DNA of 64,000 bases from Branchiostoma floridae (GCF_000003815.2 NC_049991.1:14477873-14541872), one strand, 5' to 3'; shown: positions 1-11,147, numbered from the stretch's first letter. Notes: generated from the letters alone by a model not told the origin. Program-made: numbers and translations.

Positions 1-16
1 GGCAGCTTTGAAGAGC

Positions 17-67
17 GCATATTTTCAACCCTTAACATCATTTGGAATCAGTTCTTTCTAACCAAAG
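17..67 (+). promoter_or_regulatory. Conserved 5' block of gene A
   Basis: GCATATTTTCA at 17-27 and the 40 bases that follow up to the start codon are shared with genes B, B' and D. The A/T-rich core may serve as a TATA-like element. No transcript start can be seen from sequence alone. Confidence 0.35.
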
Positions 68-1169
68 ATGAAGATTGCTGTGCTGGTGTCCCTCCTTCTC
101 GTCCTGCGCACTTTTGCGGCACTGGAGACAGACCAGGACCTGGTCTGCTCCCGTCAGCTCAACAACAGTCAGAACATCACGGTGGTGGCGGCGCCTGGAG
201 CCAAGGGCGAGCCGGGGACTGAGGGGCCGCAAGGTAGGGAAGGCACACAGCTGACGAATACAGAGAGGACATAAGCGTCCATAGAGGCAATTGCAAGTAT
301 AACGTTACGGTTATCGTCGAATATCTATTCTCTTTCAGTCAAAGGTTTGACGCAACGTTAGTATAAATCATCAGTTAAAGCAAGGTCGCTTGAAAAATCG
401 CAATCTACCTTTCAAAAGAGCACGATGGGCGGTCTGTTCCACGTAATCTAGTAGGCTCTAGTTACTCCCTTTACCATGATAGCAGCATTTTTTGTAAACG
501 CATCTTGCTACTTTGGTAACGTTATCAGTTTGATACCAAAAAATTATATGGTTTGGTACCATAAAATTATAGAAACAAATAATAATTTTTATACTATCCC
601 TGATAGGACCAAAAGGTGAGCCAGGTGAGAAAGCTCCAAGAGGCGCGCCAGGTAAGCTGGGTCCGGTCGGACCGGCAGGCGAGAAGGGAGATGAAGGTGA
701 ACAGGGACCGGCAGGTGAGAAGGGAGCACCCGGTACCAGTCCACCTGCTCCACCTGTCGTGGCATTTTCCGTGGCCAGAACGACAAAACTTGAAAGGCCT
801 TCATCCCACACGGTGCTGACGTATAACGTCATCCTTAGCAACGTGGGCGGGGCCTACAACCAGGAGACGGGGAAGTTTGTGGCTACAGTCGGAGGTGTCT
901 ACTTCTTCACCTTTACTGGTATGACACCGTCTGTACCCAACGTCAACTTCTTCGTCCATCTCATGAAGAATGGCGCAAGGATGGTAGGTCTGTTCGAGAA
1001 CAACCGCGGAAGCCCCCAGCACCAGTCCAGCAGTAACAGCGCCATCCTGCAGCTGCAGCCTGGGGACGAGGTTTGGGTGCAGCTGTGGAGCGGTCGCAGT
1101 TTGTTCAGTGATGGCAATAGGTACCTCACGTTTTCCGGGTTTCTCATCGCGACGCAGACTGACACATAA
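68..1169 (+). CDS. Gene A: secreted collagen-like C1q-domain protein
   Basis: Two coding exons, 68-233 and 607-1169, joined by a phase-1 intron (donor CAAG/GTAGGG, acceptor CCTGATAG/GACC), give 242 residues. Residues 1-19 are a signal peptide ([19 protein letters not shown]). A stalk follows with one Cys ([14 protein letters not shown]) that could make an interchain disulfide, and two N-glycosylation sequons (NNS, NIT). The Gly-X-Y run spans the intron and has one break (APR instead of a Gly triplet). The C-terminal C1q domain of about 135 residues shows the family hallmarks: AFSVARTT at strand A, then [33 protein letters not shown] and the terminal LTFSGFLI. Known C1q-like proteins trimerise through the globular heads and bind microbial or self ligands; that role is inferred here. 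It is the first unit of the array and differs from its neighbours in the stalk (TDQDLVCS rather than TDQGGVCS). A poly(A) signal lies 50 bases after the stop. Confidence 0.9.
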
Positions 1170-1218
1170 ACATACATGGATACATGCTGGAGAAATTGAG
1201 TAGAAGGAATTGCATACA

Positions 1219-1224
1219 AATAAA
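1219..1224 (+). terminator. Poly(A) signal of gene A
   Basis: AATAAA occurs 50 bases after the stop codon of gene A, a usual distance for a short 3' UTR. Confidence 0.6.
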
Positions 1225-1423
1225 TCAATAAGATGAATCAATTAATCGATTAATCGTATCATTTTGGAAAAAATGCCGCATGATGATGAATGTAGATTTC
1301 TTGTGGGGAGACATATTCTGAATTTTATCCCTACTTTGTTCGAAATCGTCGTAGTCATCATTTTTATCATCATTATGAAGCGTTGGGCTAAAAAGGGATG
1401 ATAGGAATGTATCAGTAGATGAA

Positions 1424-1459
1424 CTCACCTTTAGTGGGTTCCTCATCCACGCTATTTGA
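1424..1459 (+). pseudogene. Relic 3' end of a C1q domain, downstream of gene A
   Basis: Thirty-six bases read [11 protein letters not shown] then stop, the exact C-terminal strand of the C1q domain, about 255 bases beyond gene A's own stop. The bases just upstream resemble the C1q coding sequence only loosely. The same relic sits after genes C and D. Confidence 0.7.
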
Positions 1460-1647
1460 GCAATGCTTGTAGAACAATTATACTTCGTACAAGGTGCGGA
1501 TAACGCTTCGATCGAAAAGGTCGAGCTACTTCAAAATTAGAAATATCTGCGCCACATACTATAGTGGAGGACAGTGATATGATATTGTGTAACGCATGGT
1601 CACCATAACTTCTGTATTCGGCCCTGGATATTTGTTGTGTAACGCTA

Positions 1648-1850
1648 GTTCACCTATATCCGCGGGGTAACCTTTATCCGTTGTATATAAAATCAGAGTA
1701 TTTAGGGATATCAAGTCGACAAACGGCTGTTTCAGACCGGAATGCTATGAAAATATTGCAATTTCAATCCAACGTCCGTCGACTAGATTCCCCTAAATAT
1801 CTTGTTTTTAAAAACAACGGATATAGGTTACCATGTGGATAAAAGTGAAC
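1648..1850. mobile_element. Palindromic MITE (ATATCCGTTGT family), copy 1
   Basis: The ends form long imperfect inverted repeats. GGTAACC next to TATCCGTTGT and TATTTAGGGATATCAAGTCGAC-like blocks recur reversed at 1770-1840, and GTTCAC/GTGAAC mark the edges. The equivalent place after gene D (around 12790) runs straight from TATGTAAC to TTGCTTG, so it acts as an empty site. An identical copy lies at 7111-7313 and a diverged one at 55016-55205. Confidence 0.75.
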
Positions 1851-2777
1851 TAATGTTAACTTGCTGGTTGAGAACCTTATCATTTTATGGTATAGTCCGC
1901 CTATTCTTAACCAGACTTGGTGTACCAATTATGCACCTTGTTGCATTATTCACATTGTTGTATTATTACAGCCAGTATAGGCAACGTTACCCAATCTGAG
2001 CAATGAGGCTTCTGTAGCGAATTAAAGTGGGCTGGTGACGAGTTGCTGGCTTCCTGTTTTTGTTTATGACCAGGACCTAACTCCCTATTTTAGTATTTAA
2101 CGGCGTCGTTAGTGATCATCCGACTTCACAGTATAACGTATGACATCGTATTTAGACGTTACACCCAAAAGTAGAACATGTTGCCATGCACTCAACCTTG
2201 AAGGAAAACGCTAGCTGGCAGCCAACCAACACAAACGTCGTTCGGCAACTAGATTTACTTCCGCAACTTAACTTAACTAGAACCCATGTCGCCTGCAGCG
2301 GCCAGAAAGGGAAACAATACGTAGATCATGATGAGTAGGCCAAACTGAAGCTCCAGCATCAGCAACTTACTTATCGGTAGAATGTGGAAATCAGCAGCAG
2401 CTTTTCATTGACGTCGGCATATTTTTACTTCATTGTGAAACCAAGAACGTTTAAAAGCTTCAAGGGATGGTTCAGAAAGAAAGGTAGATAGGAGGGTAAG
2501 ATTGTAACAAATACATTGAAATATCATAATGGCCATTTTGCACTATAGAGCTGAGAGACATAAATCAGTACTTAAATCTAGACACATAGTCTTCACTTGA
2601 ATAGATGACCCCAAATAAACAGGGAAATTTTCATCTACATTCCCCGCAAGCATACGCCCTAAACACATATCTCCTGGTCCTCCCCCAGCGAATAGCGTTT
2701 TGAAAACTGCGTACGCGTATAAGGCAGGTTCAGTTTCCTCGTTTCAAAGTGAGAAAGGAGGCAGTTTTGTTGAAAAG

Positions 2778-2829
2778 CGCATATTTTCACCACGTAACAT
2801 CATTTGAAATCAGCCCTTTCTAACTCAAG
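2778..2829 (+). promoter_or_regulatory. Conserved 5' block of gene B
   Basis: GCATATTTTCACCACGTAAC and the bases up to the start match the region before gene A, including CATCATTTG and TCAGCCCTTTCTAAC. A core promoter here is plausible but unproven. Confidence 0.35.
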
Positions 2830-3926
2830 ATGAAGATACCTGTGCTGGTTTCCCTCCTCCTCGTCCTGCGCACCTTTGTGGCACTGGAGACAGACCAGGG
2901 CGGCGTCTGCTCCGGTCAGCTCAACAACAGTCAGAACATCACCGTGGTGGCGGCGCCTGGAGCCAAGGGAGAGCCGGGGACGGAGGGACCGCAAGGTAGG
3001 GAAGGCACACAGCTAATAAAAACAGGGAGGAAACGTACATAGATGCATCTAAAATTATATGACTATCGTCGAGAAATCATTCAATTTCAATCAAGGGTAG
3101 GAGAATGCAACGCCTGTCAGTTTAAACAAGATCGCCCAAAACCACAAGTATACAATTTGAAAGAGCACAATGGGCGCTTTGAACCACGACGTGATCTGGG
3201 CTCTATAGCTACCCTCTTTACCGTGATAGCTGCAATTTTTGTGAACACACCTTACTACATGTAGCTAGGTTACCCCGTTTATTAGGGCGATCTGATGTTC
3301 TCGGTTATAACAGCATTAAAACCGAAAAACGAAAAGTGATTTTATACTATCCCCTGATAGGACCAAAAGGTGAGCAAGGTGAAAAGGGCGTGAGAGGTGC
3401 GCCAGGTAAGCTGGGTCCGGCCGGAACGACAAGTCAGAAGGGAGACAAAGGTGAACAGGGACCGGCAGGTGAGAAGGGAGACAGAGAACAGGGACCGACA
3501 GGTGAGAAGGGGGCACCTGGTACCAACCCACCTGCCCCAACGACCAGCCTTGTAAATCAGCCTGATGGTGTGAACACAGTGCTGACGTATGACGTCATCC
3601 TTAGCAACATGGGCGGTGACTACAACCAGGAGACGGGGAAGTTTGTGGCAACAGTCGGAGGCGTCTACTTCTTCACCTTTACTGGTATGACGCCGTATTC
3701 CGGTTCCAACTACTTCGTCCATCTCATGAAGAATGGTGCAAAGATGGTTGGTCTTTACGAGCAAAACGGCGGAACCCCCCAGAACCAGTCCAGCAGTAAC
3801 AGCGCCATCCTGCAGCTGCAGCCTGGGGACGAGGTTTGGGTGGAGCTGGACTCTTACGGTCGTAGTTTGTATAGCGACGATGACAGGTACCTCACTTTCA
3901 GTGGGTTCCTCATCCACGTCGTTTGA
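2830..3926 (+). CDS. Gene B: collagen/C1q protein with damaged head and stalk
   Basis: Exons 2830-2995 and 3361-3926 (phase-1 intron, same splice sites as gene A) give 243 residues. The signal peptide and stalk match the other genes. Compared with its twin B' (8300-9426) it has two in-frame losses. One removes 3 bases and turns GDKGEQ into GDREQ, breaking Gly-X-Y periodicity. The other removes 27 bases and deletes PVVAFSVAR, the first beta strand of the C1q domain. The rest of the head ([43 protein letters not shown]) is intact. Strand A packs in the jelly-roll core of known C1q heads, so folding may be compromised. The reading frame stays open, so it could also be a functional variant, an allele-level difference or an assembly error. 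No AATAAA is seen close downstream; the one used by B' falls in a segment missing here. Confidence 0.8.
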
Positions 3927-4145
3927 GTGATAGATACAGACAAGTGATTAGCCGTACAGAGCTACAATTCGATTTGCCAAATCAATCTAGTTTACAATTA
4001 GAAATATTCGAATCGCAACAATGGTGTATAACAGTGATTTTGTGTAACAGTTACCGTATCTGTAATCGTCATGAATATTTGTTGTCACGCGCGCGCGCTC
4101 TTTCAGAACCGTATAGCTTGCCTTTTATATCGGTCCAGCTGTAAA

Positions 4146-4179
4146 AGCGCCATCCTGCAGCTGATGAAGCCTGGTGGGA
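4146..4179 (+). pseudogene. Relic of a C1q domain downstream of gene B (truncated)
   Basis: AGCGCCATCCTGCAGCTG followed by AAGCCTGG matches the codons for SAILQLQPG in the intact genes. The continuation seen after B' is missing because about 266 bases are deleted near 4250. Confidence 0.65.
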
Positions 4180-5320
4180 AGGCCGGTCGAAAAAAAATTA
4201 TGAAAGGAAAAGGTCACGATTTTTCCCACCAACCTCTGCTTGGAGAGTAGAAGCCCTAATCTATTTTGAAATTGCAGGCGTCGATATTAACTAAATATCC
4301 CTACTTTGCAGTGCACAGCTGTGACGTATGCCATCATCCATAGACGCACATGACGTTACACCCAAACGTAGAACATTTTGTCGTGCTCCCAGCTTTGGGG
4401 GAACCCGCCAGCTGGCAGCCAACCAACTGGCATTCTATAACCTAAACTAATTCCATAACCTAAACTAACATTCAAACCATGATCAGCCAGTTAAACTGAA
4501 GTGCTAGCATCAGCAACTTACTTATCGGTAGAATGTGAAAATCACCATTAATGCGCTGTACAGCAGTATCGGCAGAAAGGGACAAATATATAACAAAAGC
4601 TAAAGACGACTTTGTAGAAGGAAGGTGAAGGTATTATTTTCACTTTTTCTGTTTTCTGGGGACATAAGAACATTGTTCTCTCTAGCCTAATCAGAGACTG
4701 CTATGGGGTGTCATTGTACCACGCTTGCTGGTTGATGTTTAGGAGGCAGATACCACAAATACGACAGAGCCAGTCGCCCTCACACGGTTGGTAAGAAACA
4801 CCAAAACTCCGGCTACCCCAACAATACAGGCCCAGTGTTACAATGAGTATGATTATCGGTGGATTAATATTGTGCTTTCGCACAGTCAGGCCATTGTCAA
4901 GTTCTTATCTAGCGGCACAGATGGCCGAAGATTGGGAAATGACTTTCAAAGTAAGTAAACAATTTTTCGTTGATATCAGCACATCTCTACTTCCTTATGA
5001 GACCAGCCAGGTTTAAAAACTTCAAGGGGATGATCAGAAAGAAAGGTAGACGGGGGGTAACAAATACACCATTGAAATATCATAAGGGAAATTTTGCACC
5101 AAGAAGTCAGTACTTAAATTTTGATATAAAGTCTTCACTTAAATCGATGACCAGCAAGAAACAGAAAAAAAAACTTCCATCTACCTTACCCAGCAAGCAT
5201 TCGCCCCAGCACATAATGGTATCTCCTGGTCCACCCCTAGCGAACAGCGTTTGGGCCAACTTGAAACTGCGCAGAGGACAGGTTCAGTTTCCTCGTTTCT
5301 TCAAAAAGAGAAGACGCAGT

Positions 5321-5383
5321 TTTAAGAAATATCAAATTTTCACCCCCTGCACTTCATTTGAAATCAGCCGCTTCTAACCAAAG
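5321..5383 (+). promoter_or_regulatory. 5' block of gene C
   Basis: The 40 bases before the start match gene D (CACCCCCTGCACTTCATTTG). The A/T core is altered to ATCAAATTTTCA, whereas the other genes have GCATATTTTCA or CCATATTTTCA. Confidence 0.3.
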
Positions 5384-6607
5384 ATGAAGATTACTGTGCT
5401 GGTGTACCTCCTTCTCGTCCTGCGCACCTTTGCGGCACTGGAGACAGACCAGGGCGGCGTCTGCTCCCGTCAGCTCAACAACAGTCAGAACATCACCGTG
5501 GTGGCGGCGCCTGGAGCCAAGGGCGAGCCGGGGGCTGAGGGGCCGCAAGGTAGGGAAGGCACACGGCTCATGAAATTAGGGAGGAAACGTACATAGATGC
5601 TAATATCCAAGCAGATCTTACGGTGGTTTGAAACAGTAACATAAGCTGGGGAAGGAGTTTAGCCGGCAGAGTAGTTTATGTTACTGTCTTAAACCAGCAA
5701 GATCTGCTTGGAGATTACATAGATGCATCTAAGATTATATGATTATCGTCGAAAAATTGTTCAATTTCAATCAAGGGTAGGAGAATGCAACGCCAGTATA
5801 CTAGTCGCATTTCAGTTTAGGCAAGATCGGCCGAATCCACAAATCTACAATTTGAAAGAGCACAATGGGTGCTTTGAACCACGACGTGAACTGGGCTCTA
5901 GCTACGTAATACCCTCTTTACCGTGATAGCTGCAATTTTTGTGAACACATCTTACTACATGTAGGTTACCCCGTGGATAAAGGCGACCTGATGTTCTCGG
6001 TTATCACAGCATTAAAACTGCAAAACGAACAGTAATTTTATACTATCCCCTGATAGGACCCAAAGGTGAGGCAGGTGAGAGAGCTCCAAGAGGCGCGCCA
6101 GGTAAGCTGGGTCCGGTCGGACCGGCAGGTGAGAAGGGAGACAAAGGTGAACATGGTCCGGCAGGTGAGAAGGGAACAGCTGGTACCAGCCCACCTGCCC
6201 CACCTGTCTTGGCGTTTTCCGTAGTGAGAACGACCAAACTTGAGAAGCCTTCCTCCAACACGGTGCTGACGTATGACGTCATCCTTAGCAACGTGGGCGG
6301 GGCCTACAACCGGGAGACGGGGAAGTTTGTGGCTACTGTCGGAGGCGTCTACTTCTTCACCTTTACTGGTATGACGCCGCGTTCTCGTTCTAACTACTTC
6401 GTCCATCTCATGAAGAATGGTGCAAAGATGGTTGGTCTTTACGAGCAAAACGGCGGCACCCCCCAGAACCAGTCCAGCAGTAACAGCGCCATCCTGCAGC
6501 TGCAGCCTGGGGACGAGGTCTGGGTGGAGCTGAGAAGCGGTCGCAGTTTGTACAGTGATGGCGATAGGTACCTCACGTTTAGCGGGTTTCTCATCCGCGC
6601 AGACTAA
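5384..6607 (+). CDS. Gene C: secreted collagen-like C1q-domain protein
   Basis: Exons 5384-5549 and 6057-6607 (phase-1 intron) give 238 residues. It has a signal peptide ([19 protein letters not shown]), a TDQGGVCS stalk with one Cys and two sequons, and a collagen run whose triplets include GEA, GER and an APR break like gene A. The C1q head opens with [14 protein letters not shown] and contains [40 protein letters not shown] and [11 protein letters not shown]. Exon 1 and everything upstream resemble gene D, while exon 2 and downstream resemble gene A, which fits unequal exchange. The 507-base intron carries a 117-base MITE at 5601-5717. A candidate poly(A) signal AATAAA is at 6731-6736. Confidence 0.9.
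5601..5717. mobile_element. MITE (TAATCTCCAAGCAGATC family) in gene C intron
   Basis: The ends are inverted repeats TAATATCCAAGCAGATCT and AGATCTGCTTGGAGATTA, 17 of 18 matching. CATAGATGC flanks both sides (an 8-9 base target duplication), and the introns of B and B' show the unfilled site. Relatives lie at 27934-28091 and 31791-31959. The duplication size points to hAT or another 8-base family. No coding capacity is seen. Confidence 0.85.
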
Positions 6608-6730
6608 CACATAAACATACATGGACACATGATAGATACATACATGCTAGAGAAATTAAGTAGAAGGAATTGCATACAGATTAGTCAATAACATGAATCA
6701 ATTAATCGATTAATCGTATCATTTTGGAAC

Positions 6731-6736
6731 AATAAA
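6731..6736 (+). terminator. Candidate poly(A) signal of gene C
   Basis: AATAAA occurs 124 bases after the stop of gene C. The nearer signal used by gene A is mutated here. Confidence 0.45.
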
Positions 6737-6886
6737 TGCCGCATGATGATGAATGTAGATTTCTTGTGGGGAGACATATTCTGAATTTTATCCCTACTTT
6801 GTTCGAAATCGTCGTAGTCATCATTTTTATCATCATTATGAAGCGTTGGGCTAAAAAGGGATGATAGGAATGTATCAGTAGATGAA

Positions 6887-6922
6887 CTCACCTTTAGTGG
6901 GTTCCTCATCCACGCTATTTGA
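6887..6922 (+). pseudogene. Relic 3' end of a C1q domain, downstream of gene C
   Basis: Reads [11 protein letters not shown] then stop, identical to the relic after gene A and carried here by the duplication. Confidence 0.7.
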
Positions 6923-7110
6923 GCAATGCTTGTAGAACAATTATACTTCGTACAAGGTGCGGATAACGCTTCGATCGAAAAGGTCGAGCTACTTCAAAAT
7001 TAGAAATATCTGCGCCACATACTATAGTGGAGGACAGTGATATGATATTGTGTAACGCATGGTCACCATAACTTCTGTATTCGGCCCTGGATATTTGTTG
7101 TGTAACGCTA

Positions 7111-7313
7111 GTTCACCTATATCCGCGGGGTAACCTTTATCCGTTGTATATAAAATCAGAGTATTTAGGGATATCAAGTCGACAAACGGCTGTTTCAGAC
7201 CGGAATGCTATGAAAATATTGCAATTTCAATCCAACGTCCGTCGACTAGATTCCCCTAAATATCTTGTTTTTTAAAACAACGGATATAGGTTACCATGTG
7301 GATAAAAGTGAAC
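7111..7313. mobile_element. Palindromic MITE (ATATCCGTTGT family), copy 2
   Basis: Duplicate of the element at 1648-1850, with the same edges GTTCAC and GTGAAC. It arrived before the segmental duplication. Confidence 0.75.
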
Positions 7314-8247
7314 CAATGTTAACTTGCTGGTTGAGAACCTTATCATTTTATGGTATAGTCCGCCTATTCTTAACCAGACTTGGTGTACCAATTATGCACC
7401 TTGTTGCATTATTCACATTGTTGTATTATTACAGCCAGTATAGGCAACGTTACCCAATCTGAGCAATGAGGCTTCTGTAGCGAATTAAAGTGGGCTGGTG
7501 ACGAGTTCCTGGCTTCCCGTTTTTGTTTATGACCAGGTCTTAACTCCCTAACTCCCATTTTAGTATTTAATGGCGTCGTTAGTGATCATCCATACTTCGC
7601 AGTAAACAGTTGTGACGTATGACATCGCATTTAGACGCTACACCCAAACGTTGTCATGCATTCAAGCTTGTGGGAAACCGCTAGCTGGCAGCCAACCAAC
7701 ACAAACGCCGTTCGGCAACTAGATTTACTTCCGCAACTTAACTTAACTAGAACCCATGTCGCCTGCAGCGGCCAGAACGGAAAACAATACGTAGATCATG
7801 ATGAGTAGGCCAAACTGAGGTTCCAGCATCAGCAACTTACTTATCGGTAGAATGTGGAAATCAGCAGCAGCTTTTCATTGACGTCGGCATATTTTTACTT
7901 CCTTGTGAAACCAAGAACGTTTAAAAGCTTCAAGGGATGGTTCAGAAAGAAAGGTAGATAGGAGGGTAAGATTGTAACAAATACATTGAAATATCATAAT
8001 GGCCATTTTGCACTATAGAGCTGAGAGACATAAATCAGTACTTAAATCTAGACACATAGTCTTCACTTGAATAGATGACCCCAAATAAACAGGGAAATTT
8101 TCATCTACATTCCCCGCAAGCATACGCCCTAAACACATATCTCCTGGTCCTCCCCCAGCGAATAGCGTTTTGAAAACTGCGTACGCGTATAAGGCAGGTT
8201 CAGTTTCCTCGTTTCAAAGTGAGAAAGGAGGCAGTTTTGTTGAAAAG

Positions 8248-8299
8248 CGCATATTTTCACCACGTAACATCATTTGAAATCAGCCCTTTCTAACTCAAG
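8248..8299 (+). promoter_or_regulatory. Conserved 5' block of gene B'
   Basis: Identical to the block before gene B (GCATATTTTCACCACGTAAC and following bases). Confidence 0.35.
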
Positions 8300-9426
8300 A
8301 TGAAGATACCTGTGCTGGTTTCCCTCCTCCTCGTCCTGCGCACCTTTGTGGCACTGGAGACAGACCAGGGCGGCGTCTGCTCCGGTCAGCTCAACAACAG
8401 TCAGAACATCACCGTGGTGGCGGCGCCTGGAGCCAAGGGAGAGCCGGGGACGGAGGGACCGCAAGGTAGGGAAGGCACACAGCTAATAAAAACAGGGAGG
8501 AAACGTACATAGATGCATCTAAAATTATATGACTATCGTCGAGAAATCATTCAATTTCAATCGAGGGTAGGAGAATGCAACGCCTGTCAGTTTAAACAAG
8601 ATCGCCCAAAACCACAAGTATACAATTTGAAAGAGCACAATGGGCGCTTTGAACCACTACGTGATCTGGGCTCTATAGCTACCCTCTTTACCGTGATAGC
8701 TGCAATTTTTGTGAACACACCTTACTACATGTAGCTAGGTTACCCCGTTTATTAGGGCGATCTGATGTTCTCGGTTATAACAGCATTAAAACCGAAAAAC
8801 GAAAAGTGATTTTATACTATCCCCTGATAGGACCAAAAGGTGAGCAAGGTGAAAAGGGCGTGAGAGGTGCGCCAGGTAAGCTGGGTCCGGCCGGAACGAC
8901 AAGTCAGAAGGGAGACAAAGGTGAACAGGGACCGGCAGGTGAGAAGGGAGACAAAGGAGAACAGGGACCGACAGGTGAGAAGGGGGCACCTGGTACCAGC
9001 CCACCTGCCCCACCTGTCGTGGCGTTTTCCGTGGCGCGAACGACCAGCCTTGTAAATCAGCCTGATGGTGTGAACACAGTGCTGACGTATGACGTCATCC
9101 TTAGCAACGTGGGCGGTGACTACAACAAGGAGACGGGGAAGTTTGTGGCAACAGTCGGAGGCGTCTACTTCTTCACCTTTACTGGTATGACGCCGTATTC
9201 CGGTTCCAACTACTTCGTCCATCTCATGAAGAATGGTGCAAAGATGGTTGGTCTTTACGAGCAAAACGGCGGAACCCCCCAGAACCAGTCCAGCAGTAAC
9301 AGCGCCATCCTGCAGCTGCAGCCTGGGGACGAGGTTTGGGTGGAGCTGGACTCTTACGGTCGTAGTTTGTATAGCGACGATGACAGGTACCTCACTTTCA
9401 GTGGGTTCCTCATCCACGTCGTTTGA
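8300..9426 (+). CDS. Gene B': intact twin of gene B, collagen/C1q protein
   Basis: Exons 8300-8465 and 8831-9426 (phase-1 intron) give 253 residues, the longest of the five. Exon 1 encodes the same peptide as gene B. The collagen region has the most triplets of the family, with one break (SQK) and a repeated GDKGEQGP block. The C1q head is complete: [54 protein letters not shown] and [11 protein letters not shown]. This copy shows what B had before its 27-base and 3-base losses. The probable poly(A) signal is at 9863-9868, beyond a decayed second C1q domain. Confidence 0.9.
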
Positions 9427-9645
9427 GTGATAGATACAGACAAGTGATTAGCCGTACAGAGCTACAATTCGATTTGCCAAATCAATCTAGTTTACAATTA
9501 GAAATATTCGAATCACAACAATGGTGTATAACAGTGATTTTGTGTAACAGTTACCGTATCTGTAATCGTCATGAATATTTGTTGTCACGCGCGCGCGCTC
9601 TTTCAGAACCGTATAGCTTGCCTTTTATATCGGTCCAGCTGAAAA

Positions 9646-9841
9646 AGCGCCATCCTGCAGCTGATGAAGCCTGGTGGGAAGGCCGGTCGAAAAAAAATTA
9701 TGAAAGGAAAAGGTCACGATTTTTCCCACCAACCTCTGCTTGGAGAGTAGAGGTTTGGTGTAGCTGTGGAAAGGTTACAGTTTGCACAGTAGTAACTACA
9801 GGCATCTCACGCTTAGTGGGTTCCTCATCCACGCTATTTGA
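9646..9841 (+). pseudogene. Decayed C1q exon downstream of gene B'
   Basis: It begins with the SAILQL codons (AGCGCCATCCTGCAGCTG) and a disrupted QPG segment. About 75 unrelated A-rich bases follow, then a piece matching the [14 protein letters not shown] codons of gene D with small indels (GGTTTGG, GGTTACAGTTTGCACAGT). It ends with the codons for LVGFLIHAI-like residues and a stop. The frame is broken several times. It is the best-preserved relic of a sixth ancestral C1q unit. Confidence 0.8.
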
Positions 9842-9862
9842 AAACAAAATATTTGTAGAAAA

Positions 9863-9868
9863 AATAAA
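9863..9868 (+). terminator. Candidate poly(A) signal of gene B'
   Basis: AATAAA lies about 440 bases after the B' stop, just past the relic. The matching position is deleted after gene B. Confidence 0.35.
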
Positions 9869-11093
9869 TGATGCTTTGTACAGCAATATTTATTGTATAA
9901 TTTGTTTGAAGCTGTATAGCTCGTCTTTCTATAACAAGACATGATGTACTAATTGTTTTCTGCAGCGAACAAAAGTGGACTGATGACGAGTTGAAGTCCT
10001 GTTTGTGTTTATGACCGGGCCCTAATCTATTTTGAAATTGCAGGCGTCGATATTAACTAAATATCCCTACTTTGCAGTGCACAGCTGTGACGTATGCCAT
10101 CATCCATAGACGCACATGACGTTACACCCAAACGTAGAACATTTTGTCGTGCTCCCAGCTTTGGGGGAAACCGCCAGCTGGCAGCCAACCAACTGGCATT
10201 CTATAACCTAAACTAATTCCATAACCTAAACTAACATTCAAACCATGATCAGCCAGTTAAACTGAAGTGCTAGCATCAGCAACTTACTTATCGGTAGAAT
10301 GTGAAAATCACCATTAATGCGCTGTACAGCAGTATCAGCAGAAAGGGACAAATATATAACAAAAGCTAAAGACGACTTTGTAGAAGGAAGGTGAAGGTAT
10401 TATTTTCACTTTTTCTGTTTTCTGGGGACATAAGAACATTGTTCTCTCTAGCCTAATCAGAGACTGCTATGGGGTGTCATTGTACCACGCTTGCTGGTTG
10501 ATGTTTAGGAGGCAGATACCACAAATACGACAGAGCCAGTCGCCCTCACACGGTTGGTAAGAAACACCAAAACTCCGGCTACCCCAACAATACAGGCCCA
10601 GTGTTGCAATGAGTATGATTATCGGTGGATTAATATTGTGCTTTCGCACAGTCAGGCCATTGTCAAGTTCTTATCTAGCGGCACAGATGGCCGAAGATTG
10701 GGAAATGACTTTCAAAGTAAGTAAACAATTTTTCGTTGATATTAGCACATCTCTACTTCCTTATGAGACCAGCCAGGTTTAAAAACTTCAAGGGGATGAT
10801 CAGAAAGAAAGGTAGACGGGGGGTAACAAATACACCATTGAAATATCATAAGGGAAATTTTGCACCAAGAAGTCAGTACTTAAATTTTGATATAAAGTCT
10901 TCACTTAAATCGATGACCAGCAAGAAACAGAAAAAAAACTTCCATCTACCTTACCCCGCAAGCATACGCCCCAGCACAAAACGGTATCTCCTGGTCCACC
11001 CCTAGCGAACAGCGTTTGGGCCAACTTGAAACTGCGTAGAGGACAGGTTCAGTTTCCTCGTTTCTTCAAAGTGAGAAGACGCAGTTTTCAAAG

Positions 11094-11147
11094 GCCCATA
11101 TTTTCACCCCCTGCACTTCATTTGAAATCAGCCGCTTCTAACCAAAG
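11094..11147 (+). promoter_or_regulatory. Conserved 5' block of gene D
   Basis: CCATATTTTCACCCCCTGCA and the bases to the start match gene C downstream of the A/T core and genes A and B at the core. Confidence 0.35.

Larger units (their letters stand above)
1225..5560 (+). repeat. Left copy of recent segmental duplication
   Basis: This block, from just after gene A through exon 1 of gene C, matches 6685-11330 almost base for base. Offsets are 5460 at 1225, 5470 at 2830, 5500 at 3926 and 5764 at 5384. The jumps reflect small deletions in the B coding region and one loss of about 266 bases near 4250 in this copy. The near-identity of noncoding DNA implies a recent event, most simply unequal crossing-over between array units. 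In a highly polymorphic genome, tandem assembly of two haplotypes is an alternative. Confidence 0.85.

Noticed and set aside
3342-3917. Long minus-strand frames opposite the collagen/C1q exons (also at 801, 6038 and 8812)
   Set aside because: Mirror frames created by the regular Gly-X-Y codons. They have no splice logic or domains, and the + strand carries clear C1q motifs.
3923-4144. Frame overlapping the stop of gene B and extending downstream (longer copy at 9423-9944)
   Set aside because: It is out of frame with the C1q domain and runs through relic DNA. The two copies differ by a stop.
4701-4883. 60-codon minus-strand frame conserved at 10467-10649
   Set aside because: It is conserved only because the block is duplicated. 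The homologous DNA at 14300-14500 does not keep the frame.
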